NCBI RefSeq assembly: GCF_002051585.1
Contig: NZ_MZGX01000016.1
Span: 62,001 to 126,000, forward strand
Direction: 5' to 3'
DNA from: Ruminiclostridium hungatei
Lineage (GTDB): Bacteria; Bacillota; Clostridia; Acetivibrionales; DSM-1351
Length of the DNA: 64,000 bases
Part shown: positions 1 through 10,900 of the stretch, one piece after another
Numbering within the stretch: position 1 is the first letter of the stretch
Layout: the number at the start of each line of letters is the position of its first letter
Notes under the pieces: model-generated
Databases searched by the model: none
What the model saw: only the letters and a program-made list of their open reading frames with translations
What the model was told of the DNA's origin: nothing
Program-made: the position numbers and the translations under genes

Positions 1-179
1 TTTAGGCTAAGCGTATTTGCTATAGCTGCTTTTTGAGCGTTTTTCAAATTAATGCCATAATCTTTATTATCATTCGTCATGGCATTGGCTACGCTTGTAC
101 TTACTGTTACAAATATGACAGTTATTAACACTAACAATTTTAAAATGGTATTATGTTGCCTATTGATATTTGCCAGCAT
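1..179 (-). CDS. Secreted protein of unknown function, N-terminal fragment
   Basis: The gene runs off the left edge of the window, so only the first 59 codons are visible. It starts at an ATG (complement of 177-179) behind a strong AGGAGGGAA ribosome site. The peptide starts with a short polar and basic stretch, followed by a hydrophobic run (residues about 13-27) and a VANA-type signal peptidase I site near residue 33, so the product is exported. The visible mature part (NDNKDYGINLKNAQKAAIAN) is too short to assign a family. It is divergent from the O-antigen-ligase-like gene and may share the AT-rich intergenic region as promoter. Export is well supported; function is unknown. Confidence 0.6.
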   Translation of the reverse strand, partial: MLANINRQHNTILKLLVLITVIFVTVSTSVANAMTNDNKDYGINLKNAQKAAIANTLSL

Positions 180-295
180 TATTTCCCTCCTTTCGTTCCT
201 ACTTAAGTATATACGTAAATATTAATTTTTTGTATTACAAATTTACAAAATTTCTTAATTAATTCATTATATTTGTAAACTGCCCTACACAAATG

Positions 296-324
296 TTTAC
301 CTTTTATTTCTATTATGCTAAAAT
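296..324 (+). promoter_or_regulatory. Sigma-A type promoter of the O-antigen-ligase-like gene
   Basis: TTTACC (296-301) and TAAAAT (319-324) are separated by 17 bases. Transcription would begin near 331, giving a leader of about 20 bases that just contains the ribosome site before the ATG at 354. Confidence 0.5.
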
Positions 325-353
325 GAATTCTGAAAAGGAAGGTGGTTAAGATT

Positions 354-2186
354 ATGAGTAAAAAAAAAGTTCTTAGTAATGATAGTTATGTCAAGATAAT
401 TCCATTAGCTTTGATTTTATTGATAGTTCCTCTTATTGTTCATCTAAAAACTGTAACACTTACAGGAGCTTCTCTATTATTTAGTCCAAACAGTGACAGT
501 TATCCGGATTTTTTTAACTATTTTAAAGCAATATGGTTAGGGACGCTGACTGTAATAAGCTTTTTGGTCTGTTTATGGTATTTCTATTTTAAAAAATTCA
601 CCTTTAAGATTTCCAAATTATTTATTCCTTTAGGGATATATTATTTGGGTGTGATAACCTCCACAGTACTCTCTGACTATAAGCATCAGTCATTATTTGG
701 TTTTAATGACAGATTCGAAGGCTTTTTAATTTTAACCTGCTATTTGGTAACCTGCTTTCTTGCAGCACATTTTATCACTTATGAAAAGGATGTTAAAATA
801 CTTTTTGGCGCATTGGTACTTTCAGCAGTTATCATTTCTCTACTTGGAATAAGTCAATTTTGGGGATTTGATATACTTCAGTCTGATTTTGGAAAACATC
901 TGATGCTGTCAGCCAATGATTATAAAGAAATAGGCGAATCCTTGGAGTTTAAATTCCCTACCAGATACATATATGCCACATTATACAACCCAAACTATGT
1001 GGGAAGCTATTTCTCAATGCTTTTTCCAATAAGTCTGGTCTTCTTCCTGTTCTCAAACAGTTTAAAATATAAAATTCTTTCTGGGATTTTTAGCTGCCTT
1101 ACATTTATTACTCTGGTGGGCTGTTTATCCTCTACAGGTTATATTGCCTCATTTATTGCCATTCTATTTATACTACTTATTCTTTATAAAAAGATTATTA
1201 AATCATGGAAGTCTGTTATCCCTCTCTTTTTGTGCTTGGTTGGCATTTTATTTTTCATGAACATAACTGCTGAAGGCACATTGCTGGCAGGATTTACAAA
1301 GTCTATTACCCAAAGTGAAAATAATTCACCTAATGCTGAAATTGCCGCTACCACCAAACCTGATAATAGCCTTAAAGATATTAAACTGGTTAAAAATAGT
1401 GCAAGCATAATAACAGTTGATAATGTTTTAAATATACAATTCGACAATTCCACTTATCAATGTATTTTCTCCGATAAGGCAGGTAATAGTTTAGATTTTA
1501 AAATTGATGAAACTGACAATAAGACCCTGATCTTCAATGATCCAAGATATGAAGGTATCAAGGTAATAGTTGATGGTGCAATATTTAATATCACTACAAG
1601 CAATACCGTTTTTAATATTTGCGTCAATAAAGACTCTGGTTATTTTAAATTTATGGACTATAGAGGCAATCAAGTTGATATTGTAGATGTTGAAAAATTT
1701 GGCTTCGAAGGCAAGGAGACCTTTGCTTCCTCCAGGGGTTATATATGGTCAAGGACTATACCCCTGCTCAAGGATACAATTTTCTGGGGACATGGCCCTG
1801 ACACTTACGCCTTTGTCTTTCCTCAGAATGACTTTCTGGGAAAGGTGAAAGGGCTCAGTACTCCATATATGATTGTTGATAAACCTCACAATATGTTTTT
1901 ACAAATTTCGGTTAATACTGGACTATTATCATTATTCGCTTTCCTGGTATTTATTATCTGGTATGCAATAGTATCTATAAAATTATATATTATGAACAGA
2001 TCCGATAACATATATTTTATATCAGGTGTCAGTTGCTTAGTTGCTGTTATTGGATTTATGGTTTCAGCATTGGCCAACGATAGTGTTATAAGTGTCAGTC
2101 CCGTGTTCTGGATTATTTTAGGAGTGGGCATAGCCTCTAACAGGCTCTATAGATCGCACTTAAGCAATATTAATTTAAAGGTTTAG
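354..2186 (+). CDS. O-antigen ligase / polymerase family membrane protein (Wzy_C type)
   Basis: A 610-residue polytopic membrane protein with roughly ten hydrophobic segments. The late region has the Wzy_C-type signature: an SSRGYIWSR arginine segment, GHGPDTYAF, then a PHNMFLQ histidine motif and further membrane helices. Family members transfer or polymerise lipid-linked glycans on the outer face of the membrane. A soluble insert of about 130 residues (roughly 325-455) separates the transmembrane blocks and should lie outside the cell. The start was moved to ATG 354 because AAGGAAGGTGG sits 8 bases before it; the GTG at 342 overlaps that ribosome site. It stands next to three SLH-protein genes, so a role in surface glycan or S-layer glycosylation is plausible but inferred. 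Confidence 0.75.
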   Translation: MSKKKVLSNDSYVKIIPLALILLIVPLIVHLKTVTLTGASLLFSPNSDSYPDFFNYFKAIWLGTLTVISFLVCLWYFYFKKFTFKISKLFIPLGIYYLGVITSTVLSDYKHQSLFGFNDRFEGFLILTCYLVTCFLAAHFITYEKDVKILFGALVLSAVIISLLGISQFWGFDILQSDFGKHLMLSANDYKEIGESLEFKFPTRYIYATLYNPNYVGSYFSMLFPISLVFFLFSNSLKYKILSGIFSCLTFITLVGCLSSTGYIASFIAILFILLILYKKIIKSWKSVIPLFLCLVGILFFMNITAEGTLLAGFTKSITQSENNSPNAEIAATTKPDNSLKDIKLVKNSASIITVDNVLNIQFDNSTYQCIFSDKAGNSLDFKIDETDNKTLIFNDPRYEGIKVIVDGAIFNITTSNTVFNICVNKDSGYFKFMDYRGNQVDIVDVEKFGFEGKETFASSRGYIWSRTIPLLKDTIFWGHGPDTYAFVFPQNDFLGKVKGLSTPYMIVDKPHNMFLQISVNTGLLSLFAFLVFIIWYAIVSIKLYIMNRSDNIYFISGVSCLVAVIGFMVSALANDSVISVSPVFWIILGVGIASNRLYRSHLSNINLKV

Positions 2187-2205
2187 TTTCTTCATGACTT
2201 ATATA

Positions 2206-2242
2206 AAAACGGCACTGTGGATGTTTCTCACAGTGCCGTTTT
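2206..2242. terminator. Bidirectional intrinsic terminator
   Basis: A perfect 14-bp stem (2206-2219 with 2229-2242) flanked by A and T runs, between convergent genes, able to work in both directions. Confidence 0.85.
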
Positions 2243-2281
2243 ACTGGCTTTAAATTTTTTATTGATGAATCAATTCCTCGA

Positions 2282-4543
2282 TTATTCTCCTAATATAACC
2301 GTAAATCTCTTCCCTTCATCCAAAGTAGTCTCATTGCCGCCGAAATCTTTAACACTCTTACAATAGAGATTATATTGAACGGTTTTGTCCAGCTTATCAA
2401 ACAGTAAAATCACATTAAAACTATCTATATAAGTTATTGCTATTGGATACTTTTTGTAAGAACTATCTTTATCAATGTAATCGAGCATATAATTTTGAGG
2501 TGATGCATTAGGCACATCTACTGATATTTCTTTGCTAAAGGTAACTTTAACAGCATTTGAACCAATTATTTCAGCCTCTTTAATACTGGGTTTTATATCA
2601 TCTGCCGCTCTTACCAGGAAAGTCTTTTCAATTGTACCGCTTAAAGTTTCTCCACTGTAATCCTGGAATGTACTTGGTATCTTTATGGTATATGGCCGAT
2701 TTACTACTAGCTTGTTAACTTCTTTAAAAAACAACTTCACTGTCTTCTGGTCTATAGACGTGAAACGGACTGCAGAAGGAGCAAACTTGTTGCTGTATGT
2801 AATGTCGGTCATTGAATAGTTATTAATATCCAATGCCGATTTCGTATCTACTGGCCTGTCGAATGCTATTGAGATCGAGTATGCATCATCAACGCTGACA
2901 TCGGTTACCGTTAATGAACTTTGATTCGTATACATTCCGCTAAATGTGAAGCTTTGCTCCTCAATACTATATTGCTTTGATATGTCATTAATTCTATTAA
3001 TCATCATGCCATATGACTTATTTTTGTCCAAAAGTGTCTTAAGTCTTAAAACCACACTCTTTCCCTCTGACCCAGAGTCATTAATTACAAATGCCTTCTC
3101 TATCTGGATAGGATTGTTTTCACTATCTGTAATACTATAATTATAAACTTGCTGTGCTAAAGTGTTGTTTATTTTCCTATTAAAATTCAGTTTTATGGCT
3201 TTACTGTTTATGGCATTTATACTGTTAAGTATAAGTTTTGAATCTCCCATATCTTTTGATATAAACGAATACTGATCTCCATTACCATCTCCCAGTGCTA
3301 CTCCATAAGAGCCAATCAGCCCACCGGATAGCTTTATTACGTACTCCGTACCAGGAGTAAATACCTTTGACTTTAATGCTACTGCGGCACTATAGCTGTC
3401 CCCTGCTAAACTCACCTTTAAGTCATCACCCTTGGCAAATACCTCACCGTTGCATTCAATCTCATAATTTGGTGAAAACTCAATGTTTTCATTGACCGGC
3501 TGTGTAAAATATACAACCATTTCTGAACGCGATATTTGTTCAGCCATACTTATTTTAAATAGATCAGATTTGATAGCGACAATCTTATATCCATTAAATT
3601 GGCCTGAGATAACAGGAATTGTGTTTCCTTCCATATCAACAGCATTATTTATCTCAATAGTATAACTAAGATTCTCAATTTGAGTTGATGTATCCAAAAC
3701 TAAAGCATTTCCGGAATGTGAGTTTATTGACACATTCAATGTATTATTTTTATTATTAGTCTCATAAATACTTATGCTATTTGAGTCAATTGAATTAATA
3801 ACTTCCGACAGCTCTACCCTGACCTTTTTAGCATTCAGGGATACCACCTGATTTACTTTTGTCACCACAGTATCTTTCAGAATTCCAGTGGAAGCGGCAG
3901 TTTCTCTGTCAATGGCACCAGAATTAACAAGCTGCTGGATTAATGTCATACTGCTGCCTTTTGGCTTTAAACCCAGCGCAGTATACATAACTTTTACAAC
4001 CTCACTTCTTGTATAGCTCGAATTATCAGTTGTCTTATCAAGATATGCTGAATCTTGTACAAGGCCAATTTCATATGCTTTCTTAAAAACAGTTTTATTC
4101 CAGCTAAAATCCTCCGGTCCCGTATATCCCAGTACCTTCATTACCATTATCAAAAATGCCTGTTCTGAAAGATTTTGGTCTACTCCAAATTTATTGTTAC
4201 CAATTCCAGTTGTTATTTGGTATTGCTCGCTATATGAGATATATGGAGCATACCACGCTGAAGACTTGACATCTGTGAATGAAGATGGAGATAACTCCCC
4301 CTTATTTGCTTCAAAATCTTTTGTCTTTCCAAGCAGCTTTATGATAAATACTATGGATTCATACTTTTTCAGATTTTTATCCAGGCCGTAATTTCCCTTG
4401 CCGTCCCCATCTATTAAGCCAAGCCTATTTAACGCTGCTGCCTTCGCATTGGCATCCAGATTCTCTTGTGCGCTTGCTGTGGGCATAAAAGAAATAAATA
4501 TACACACTATAAGTAATAACGCAATTATTCTTCCTCTGTACAT
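2282..4543 (-). CDS. SLH-domain surface protein with Ig-like repeats
   Basis: A 753-aa exported protein. Residues 1-25 form a signal peptide ending in TASA. About residues 28-195 carry S-layer homology motifs (NRLGLIDGDGKGNYGLDKNLKKYE, F-DVKSSAWYAPYI, YTRSEVVKVMYTALG), which bind secondary cell-wall polymer in this family. The rest is a series of roughly 90-residue beta-rich repeats of the form 'VKVTFSKEIS...NYML', like the SbsA-type bacterial Ig-like domains of the two neighbouring S-layer proteins. A good GGAGGCGG site precedes the ATG. It is likely a surface-exposed cell-wall protein; no catalytic domain is recognisable. It is more diverged and has lower G+C than the other two SLH genes. 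Confidence 0.8.
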   Translation of the reverse strand: MYRGRIIALLLIVCIFISFMPTASAQENLDANAKAAALNRLGLIDGDGKGNYGLDKNLKKYESIVFIIKLLGKTKDFEANKGELSPSSFTDVKSSAWYAPYISYSEQYQITTGIGNNKFGVDQNLSEQAFLIMVMKVLGYTGPEDFSWNKTVFKKAYEIGLVQDSAYLDKTTDNSSYTRSEVVKVMYTALGLKPKGSSMTLIQQLVNSGAIDRETAASTGILKDTVVTKVNQVVSLNAKKVRVELSEVINSIDSNSISIYETNNKNNTLNVSINSHSGNALVLDTSTQIENLSYTIEINNAVDMEGNTIPVISGQFNGYKIVAIKSDLFKISMAEQISRSEMVVYFTQPVNENIEFSPNYEIECNGEVFAKGDDLKVSLAGDSYSAAVALKSKVFTPGTEYVIKLSGGLIGSYGVALGDGNGDQYSFISKDMGDSKLILNSINAINSKAIKLNFNRKINNTLAQQVYNYSITDSENNPIQIEKAFVINDSGSEGKSVVLRLKTLLDKNKSYGMMINRINDISKQYSIEEQSFTFSGMYTNQSSLTVTDVSVDDAYSISIAFDRPVDTKSALDINNYSMTDITYSNKFAPSAVRFTSIDQKTVKLFFKEVNKLVVNRPYTIKIPSTFQDYSGETLSGTIEKTFLVRAADDIKPSIKEAEIIGSNAVKVTFSKEISVDVPNASPQNYMLDYIDKDSSYKKYPIAITYIDSFNVILLFDKLDKTVQYNLYCKSVKDFGGNETTLDEGKRFTVILGE

Positions 4544-4650
4544 TTTCCGCCTCCTGATATATATAGCTTATTTACCTTACTAAGTAAATAATACCATATA
4601 TATTGAAGTAATTACATATTCCGCACTTAGTTGTAATAAAAATGACTAAA

Positions 4651-4681
4651 AAAAGAGCTAAGACAATGTCTTAGCTCTTTT
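4651..4681 (-). terminator. Intrinsic terminator of the first large S-layer gene
   Basis: Stem AAAGAGCTAAGA/TCTTAGCTCTTT with a 5-base loop. On the minus strand it is followed by a run of seven T. It lies just beyond the stop codon at 4693. Confidence 0.85.
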
Positions 4682-4692
4682 AATGACTTAAA

Positions 4693-7671
4693 TTACTTAG
4701 TTACATTCCAAACAGTACCGGAAGCCAATACATTAGCATCTGGTGACGCATCAGTTATATTGTATACCTGAGTAACTGTAGTATATGGAGTTACAGCATC
4801 ATTAGCCTTAGCAGTAATTGTTACAACATTACTATCTGAACCATTGCTGATACCAATTACAGTATAGCCTTCTACTTTGAATGTCAATGTAGACAATGTA
4901 GCAGACTTAATACCTTCGCTGAATGTAATATTAATGAGAAGATTATCATTCTTTGCAACTTTACCGCTGACATTCAGGGCAGCTGTTGTTGTAAATATGA
5001 CACTTGGTACATCAGAACCGTTTATGGTAGTCTTAGCTACTTCTGGAGCAACTAAGTCAGCTACTTGTTTTCCCTGACCTCCCTGTAACTTAGTTCCAGA
5101 AACTGAAACAGAATTAGGAGTAGTTATAGATCCACAAGTAATATTTGCACTGGTGTATGTGGCATTTGTAGCCATATCCTTATCAAGAACCAATACAACT
5201 TCTGTCTTACCATCAGTGTTCTTCACCTGTGATTCAACAGCCTGGACTCTTATAGCATCAAATACGCTACCGTCAGTTGTAAATGTGATATCTGTGTTAG
5301 CAAATGATGATAATTCCTTATCAAATGTAACCTTTACTTTGTTCTTTGCAATTAACTTTGCACTTTCAATCAATACTGACTCAGCCTTAATGTAGGTTGA
5401 ATTAGCCTGATCTTCATAAATGTTGTTCTTCACAAGAACTGGATCCAAAGAATTTCCTAATCTCTTACCTGCCAAATCCATGATAGGAGCTATTTTAACC
5501 ACTGGCTGACTTACAGTTGACGCCATATCAATTACAACAGCTTTTTCAGAAAGCTTAGTAACTGTGTCATCAGATCCTAATGAAGCCAGTACAGATATAC
5601 CAACACTTGTGGCAACAGCATAGTTGTTCTTGTCAAGCATCTGAGCTTCATTCATAGGCTCACTGAAGAATACATAAATTCTTCCTTCTGAACCTACTGC
5701 ATAACAATCATCATTTTTTACAGAAGGAGGAGTATTGTCACCAGTTGTGAATGTGAATGTAGCTTCAGCAGCCATCTTATTTCCATACATATCTTCTGCA
5801 TTCTTAACAACTACCTGATACTGAGTGTTATCAGCGAGGTTACCAGGTACAGACAATGTAAGGACTTTTCTTGCAGCATCATTTGTCAGGTTGTAGAATA
5901 CATCTTTTCCATCAGATACTGATTTGAAAGTAATATTCTTCTTGTCAATTGATGAGGAAGTTAAAGCTTCATCAAATGTAATCTTATAGGCAACATTTGT
6001 ATCTAATTCAGTTGATGATACTACTGGACCTGTTACATCAGCAACAACCTTTGCTGTTAATGTCTGATCAGGAACCTTTACACCATAACCGTCAACTAAT
6101 TCACTGCCTGCAGTTGAACTGTTTACCAGGAAGAAAGTGATGTCTCCAGGTGGTACTGCATTCTGGAATGTAAATGCTATTTCGTCAACATAGTTTCCAC
6201 TTGTTGTTGCAATATCTGCACAATATGCACCTACACTCTTGATTGAGTGGAATAATCTTAAATCAGCAGCCTTTACAGGTTTGCTGAACTTAACTTTTAC
6301 TTCGTTTGGCTTAGCAGAAGAAATTGATACAACTGCAACGGATGTATCTTTCACATAATCAAATGTTGATTCACCCTTAAATACCTTGTAGCCAGCGTAG
6401 TCCTGAACAGCAGTTGCAGTTGAACCATCCTTGTTTACAGTTACAACAATAGGTCCTTCTATAAGGCTTGTTCCAAGTGTTAAGGTAACTGTTACACCTG
6501 AAATTGTGGTATTCTGTACAAAGTATGTATATGTTCCGCTCTTAACTACAAAATTGGAATCAAATGTACCACCCTGTGTATAAGTAGCTGTATCTCCACC
6601 ATAAATTGGCTCTGAGAATGTAAGCTTTATGGATTTTTCTCCAGTAGCTTCTACCTTAGTTACTGTTGGGAGTATACCATCCTGAACAACTACGTCAAGT
6701 TCCTTATCTGCAGCCAATTTTTTACCATCAGCAGCCTTGATATCCTTTTTAACTTTTACCTTTGCAGTACTTGAGTTGGTGAGCTTGTCAGCTATATCAT
6801 TATTCAATGTTATAACAACAGTCTTTGAATCAACTAAAGAAGCACTGTCAGAAGCAAGAGTAGTTTCTGTAGATCCACCCTTGTCTTTTACTGAGTAGAA
6901 GCTTTCTGTTTCAGCAGAATCTTTATCCATATCCTTGTTGAACTTAACTTCAATCTGCTTTGCATTCAAAGCTTTGATTGACTCAACAACCAAATCAACA
7001 GCCGGAGCAGCTATCAAACCAGCTTTTTCAGCTATAGCCTTCAAGCTTGCATCTGAACCAACATACTTAACGATAACTGTTTCTGTAGCGTCCTTAGCTT
7101 TAGCAGTTAAAGCATCAGTAACGATTGCAGTTGCAGCATCTCTTAATAATGCGTCGCCAGCAGGTATCTTAGCTGATATTGAAGTAATAGTAGCTTTAGC
7201 AGCTAATAATTCAACAGCCTTAGCATAGTCATTTTCAGCTGAAAAACCAAGTGCATTCATGAACATTGAAGCAAGGTCTTTAGCAAGCAAAGGAGCAGCA
7301 GCATTTAATTTGTTGTCTGAACCCTTTACAACACCAGCTTCAACAGCAAGTGCTACCCAACCTTCTGCCCATGATGGAACTTTAGCAGCATCATCAAAAG
7401 TGTCGATGCTTGTAACGTCCGCAGCTTCCATGTCAGCTTCTGTCTTGCCTAATACAGTCTTAAGAACTAAAACTGCACCTTCAGCCCTTGTTAATTCTTT
7501 TCCGAGCATTAAGTCACCAGATGTATTACCGGTCCAAATGCCAAGATCTTTAAGAACTGTTGCTTGCGCTTCAAATTCGTAAGTAGTTGAAGCAGCAAAT
7601 GCAGTAGCCATAGATGTAAGCACTAACGCTATTGCTACAACAACTGCAGTTAACTTTCTGAGATTTCTCAT
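4693..7671 (-). CDS. Major S-layer-like protein, paralogue 1
   Basis: 992 aa from the chosen start. A signal peptide (residues 1-27, ending ATAFA) is followed by degenerate SLH motifs over about residues 28-190 (LTRAEGAVLVLKTVLG; F-DDAAKVPSWAEGWVALAVEAG; RDAATAIV). Then come about seven beta-rich Ig-like repeats, starting with VESIKALNAKQIEVKFNKDM. It ends with TQVYNITDA...GTVWNVTK. The start is ATG 7671, 9 bases from AAGGAGGA; an upstream in-frame start at 7740 would lie inside the leader. It is nearly collinear with the gene at 7986-10988, especially in the Ig-like part. Its near-consensus promoter and long leader fit a highly expressed structural surface protein. Confidence 0.85.
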   Translation of the reverse strand: MRNLRKLTAVVVAIALVLTSMATAFAASTTYEFEAQATVLKDLGIWTGNTSGDLMLGKELTRAEGAVLVLKTVLGKTEADMEAADVTSIDTFDDAAKVPSWAEGWVALAVEAGVVKGSDNKLNAAAPLLAKDLASMFMNALGFSAENDYAKAVELLAAKATITSISAKIPAGDALLRDAATAIVTDALTAKAKDATETVIVKYVGSDASLKAIAEKAGLIAAPAVDLVVESIKALNAKQIEVKFNKDMDKDSAETESFYSVKDKGGSTETTLASDSASLVDSKTVVITLNNDIADKLTNSSTAKVKVKKDIKAADGKKLAADKELDVVVQDGILPTVTKVEATGEKSIKLTFSEPIYGGDTATYTQGGTFDSNFVVKSGTYTYFVQNTTISGVTVTLTLGTSLIEGPIVVTVNKDGSTATAVQDYAGYKVFKGESTFDYVKDTSVAVVSISSAKPNEVKVKFSKPVKAADLRLFHSIKSVGAYCADIATTSGNYVDEIAFTFQNAVPPGDITFFLVNSSTAGSELVDGYGVKVPDQTLTAKVVADVTGPVVSSTELDTNVAYKITFDEALTSSSIDKKNITFKSVSDGKDVFYNLTNDAARKVLTLSVPGNLADNTQYQVVVKNAEDMYGNKMAAEATFTFTTGDNTPPSVKNDDCYAVGSEGRIYVFFSEPMNEAQMLDKNNYAVATSVGISVLASLGSDDTVTKLSEKAVVIDMASTVSQPVVKIAPIMDLAGKRLGNSLDPVLVKNNIYEDQANSTYIKAESVLIESAKLIAKNKVKVTFDKELSSFANTDITFTTDGSVFDAIRVQAVESQVKNTDGKTEVVLVLDKDMATNATYTSANITCGSITTPNSVSVSGTKLQGGQGKQVADLVAPEVAKTTINGSDVPSVIFTTTAALNVSGKVAKNDNLLINITFSEGIKSATLSTLTFKVEGYTVIGISNGSDSNVVTITAKANDAVTPYTTVTQVYNITDASPDANVLASGTVWNVTK

Positions 7672-7705
7672 GTTCTCAAATCCTCCTTGTGTATTTTGTA
7701 GCGGG

Positions 7706-7755
7706 TGGGCTATGTAATTGCGGAGCAGGCTACGCCTCATCCCGTTTATAGCCCA
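7706..7755 (-). other. Hairpin in the 5' leader of S-layer paralogue 1
   Basis: TGGGCTAT (7706-7713) and ATAGCCCA (7748-7755) pair perfectly around a 34-base loop that holds a smaller AGGC-GTA-GCCT hairpin. It lies about 20 bases upstream of the AAGGAGGA site in a leader of about 155 bases. It could stabilise the message or modulate initiation. Confidence 0.45.
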
Positions 7756-7833
7756 ACTCGTAAAACCAATTTTTCAAGATTGAATACCTCTAGCCGCATT
7801 ATGGCTAAATTTACCTATCTTGATTTCATATGT

Positions 7834-7862
7834 ATTATATCACTGGCAAATTTTGCAGTCAA
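7834..7862 (-). promoter_or_regulatory. Near-consensus sigma-A promoter of S-layer paralogue 1
   Basis: On the minus strand TTGACT (7857-7862) and TATAAT (7834-7839) are 17 bases apart. Transcription would start near 7827, leaving a leader of about 155 bases. Confidence 0.8.
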
Positions 7863-7900
7863 CAACGCCATTTTAAGTGTAAAGAATTTGTAATAGAACT

Positions 7901-7942
7901 GAAATAAAGAAGGCCGAGTATACACTCTGCCTTCTTTATTTC
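7901..7942 (-). terminator. Terminator hairpin after S-layer paralogue 2
   Basis: A perfect 14-bp stem GAAATAAAGAAGGC/GCCTTCTTTATTTC around a 14-base loop, 43 bases beyond the stop at 7986. The T tract beyond it is weak, so termination may be partial. Confidence 0.6.
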
Positions 7943-7985
7943 CGAGCTTATTATTTTATTTCCCGTAAATCCTTATCTTACCGTC

Positions 7986-10900
7986 TTATCTTACTGTCCA
8001 TACTGAGCCGGCAGCAAATACGTTGCTGTTTGCATCAGTTATGTTGTAGTTCTGTGTTACTGTTGTTGTAGCGCTGGTGTCACTTGCATTTGCCTTGACT
8101 GTCAGTTCAACTATTGAACTGTTTCCTGCGTCAAGAGCTATATTTGTTACGGTGTAGCCTTCAACGCTGAATGTCAGTGTTGACATACTTGCAAGATTCA
8201 TATTTTCTGAGAAGTAAACAGATATCTTGGCTGTAACATCCTTGGCCACCTTACCGTTTACAGGAGCTACCGAGTAGTTGGAAGCTATAACCTTTGCTAC
8301 ATCTGCTGTGCCTGCATCTGTATCGTGGTCGTACTTAGCAACTTCAGGAGCCAGCTTGTCAACTACTGTTTCAGCTATGCTACCTGTCAGTACTGTTCCG
8401 GATACTGATTTTGTGTTTGCAGGTGCTGCAACTGTTTCAATATCAACTGCAGATGCTGTAAATTTGGCATCAGTATTTATTTCCCTGTCAAGTACGAGTA
8501 TTACTTCGGTGTTGCCATCTGCATTCTTGGTCATTGACTCAACCGACTGTATTTTGATTGCTGCAGGTGTAAAGTCGGTATGTGTTGCATTGTCATATAC
8601 TGCGAATTCAGTATTGTCGAAGTTTGCCAGTTCCTTGTTGAACACTAATTTGATCTTGTTCTTGGCTATCAGGTATGCATCAGCAATCTGTACCTGTTCC
8701 TGTCCAATATTTGTTATGATTGGAGCAGTGTATACAAAGTCAATATCTGTTCCTAATTTCTTGCCTGCCAAATCGGTTATTCCTGCAATCTTAAGTGAAG
8801 GCTGGTTAACTGTTACATCTGCCAGGTCAATTACAACGCTCTTATTTGACAATGCAGTTACTGTATCATTAGTTCCCAGGGCTGCGAATACTCCGCCGGT
8901 TGTAGTTTTAACCGCATAATTTGTCTTGTCAAGCATCTGGGCTTGATTCATAGGCTCGTTGAATACTACGTATATCTTTCCGTCTGCGTTTACTGCGTAA
9001 GCATCGTTAACATATGGGTTAGTGTGATCGCCTACTGTAAATGTGTAAGCCGCTTCTGCTGCCATGCTGTTATCGGCCAGGTCTTTCATAGCCTTTACAA
9101 CTACCTGGTACTGAGTGTTGTCAGAAAGGTTTCCGGGAACAACCAGAGTAACCTTCTTTGCATCAGTGCCTGCATTGTAAGAGATATTGAATGTTACATC
9201 CTTGCCGTCTGCTACTGATTTGAAGGAATAGTTGCTTGCCTTGATAGCTTCTGTTGCACTTATTGCTTCATCAAATACTATTTCAAATGATGCATTTGTG
9301 TTAAGTTTTGTTGACGATACTACAGGACCTGTAACATCCACAACTATATTAGTGTTGATTGTCTGGTCAGGAACCTTTATACCGAAACCGTCAACCAATT
9401 CGTTACCTGAAACTGTGCTGTTAACCAGGAACAGTTTAACATTACCTGCAGGTATCTTGTTTGCAAAGTTGAAGGTTATTTCATCTACAAAGCCGCCAGT
9501 GGTTACTGCAGTTGCCTGATAAGCAGCTACGTCCTTGATTGAGTGGAACAGCTTAAGATCTGCTGCCTTTACCGGCTTTGAGAAAGCAAGAGTGATTGAT
9601 TCCTGTTTAGCCTCTTTTACAGTAACTGCTGGTACAGTGGTATCCTTAACATAAGTGAAGGTTGTTTCACCCTTGAATACTTTGTATCCGGCATAATCCT
9701 GTATTGCATTTGCATCAAGACCTGCTGCATTTACGGTAACTGTAATCGGACCTTCAATAAGTTTGGTTCCTACTGTTACTGTGATTGTTTTCTTAGCTGC
9801 GTCAGCAGTTGCACCTTGTACATAGTAGGTGTAGCTTCCGCTCTTAACGGTAATATACTGATTTGCAATTGTTAAGTTGGTGCCGTTATAAACAGGTTCG
9901 GAGAACGTAATTCTTAATGTAGTATCTCCAATTGCTTCTACTTTTGAAACTGAAGGTATAACTCCGTCGGCTACCTGAACTGCTGAATTGGCAAAATCGG
10001 CTGCAAGCTTGACTCCGGCAACAGCTTTTATATCCTTCTTAACTGTTACTTTTGCATCTGTTGAGTTTGTAAGCTTATCGGCTGCTGCTCCGTCCAAAGT
10101 AATAACTACTGTCTTGGAATCCACCAACTGTGCGCTGTTAGAACCAAGAGCTATTATTGTAGTTCCCTTATCCTTTATTTCATAGAAAGCTTCGTCTTCT
10201 GCGGATTCCTTATCCATTGCCTGATTGAATTTTACTTCAATCTGTTTTGCATTTAAAGCCTTTATGCTCTCAACCGCAAGTGTTGCAGGAACCTTGTTGA
10301 TAAGGCCGGCTTCTTCAGCCACTGCCTTTATGTCTGGGTTGGCAGCAACAATTTTGTCTATGATTGTTTCAGTACCTGCTGCTGCATAATCAGCAGTCAA
10401 TGCACCATAGATCAATCCAACCGCCTGGTCTCTTAAGATAGAAGATGTGGCATATGAAAGGTAATCAGCTATGTCCTTTGCACCTTCTACTTTTGATAAC
10501 TGAGCAATTGCTTCTTTCCAATCGGAAACATCATAGCCCAACTGTTTGAGCAATAATGTAGCAAACTGTCCTCCGATAAGATCCTTGTCTGCGTTAATAT
10601 AAAGTTTACCGGTGGTAGTATCCAATGAACCAGACATGATGTCATTCTTCACCAGATATGCAAATCTCTTTTTTGCATAATCTTTTACTTTGCTTCCATC
10701 CGCGAAATCCTTAAGAATCGCATTGGTTTCTTCAGCGGTTAATGCGTTAGCGGCAGTGTCCATGTTGAACAACTTTGCTATAAGCACTGAACCCTGTTCT
10801 CTTGTCAACTTCGTTCCGAGAGACGGATCAAATGTTGATGGGTTTGTTCCTGCATAAAGTTCTAGCTTGTTAAGTACTGATGCTTTAGTACCATTTACTG

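Noticed and set aside
7672-7740. N-terminal extension of S-layer paralogue 1
   Set aside because: It lies in the leader and would put 23 polar residues before a normal signal peptide.
8278-8919. 213-aa plus-strand frame
   Set aside because: It lies wholly inside the S-layer gene on the other strand and has a biased Ser/Ala/Thr composition typical of antisense shadow frames.
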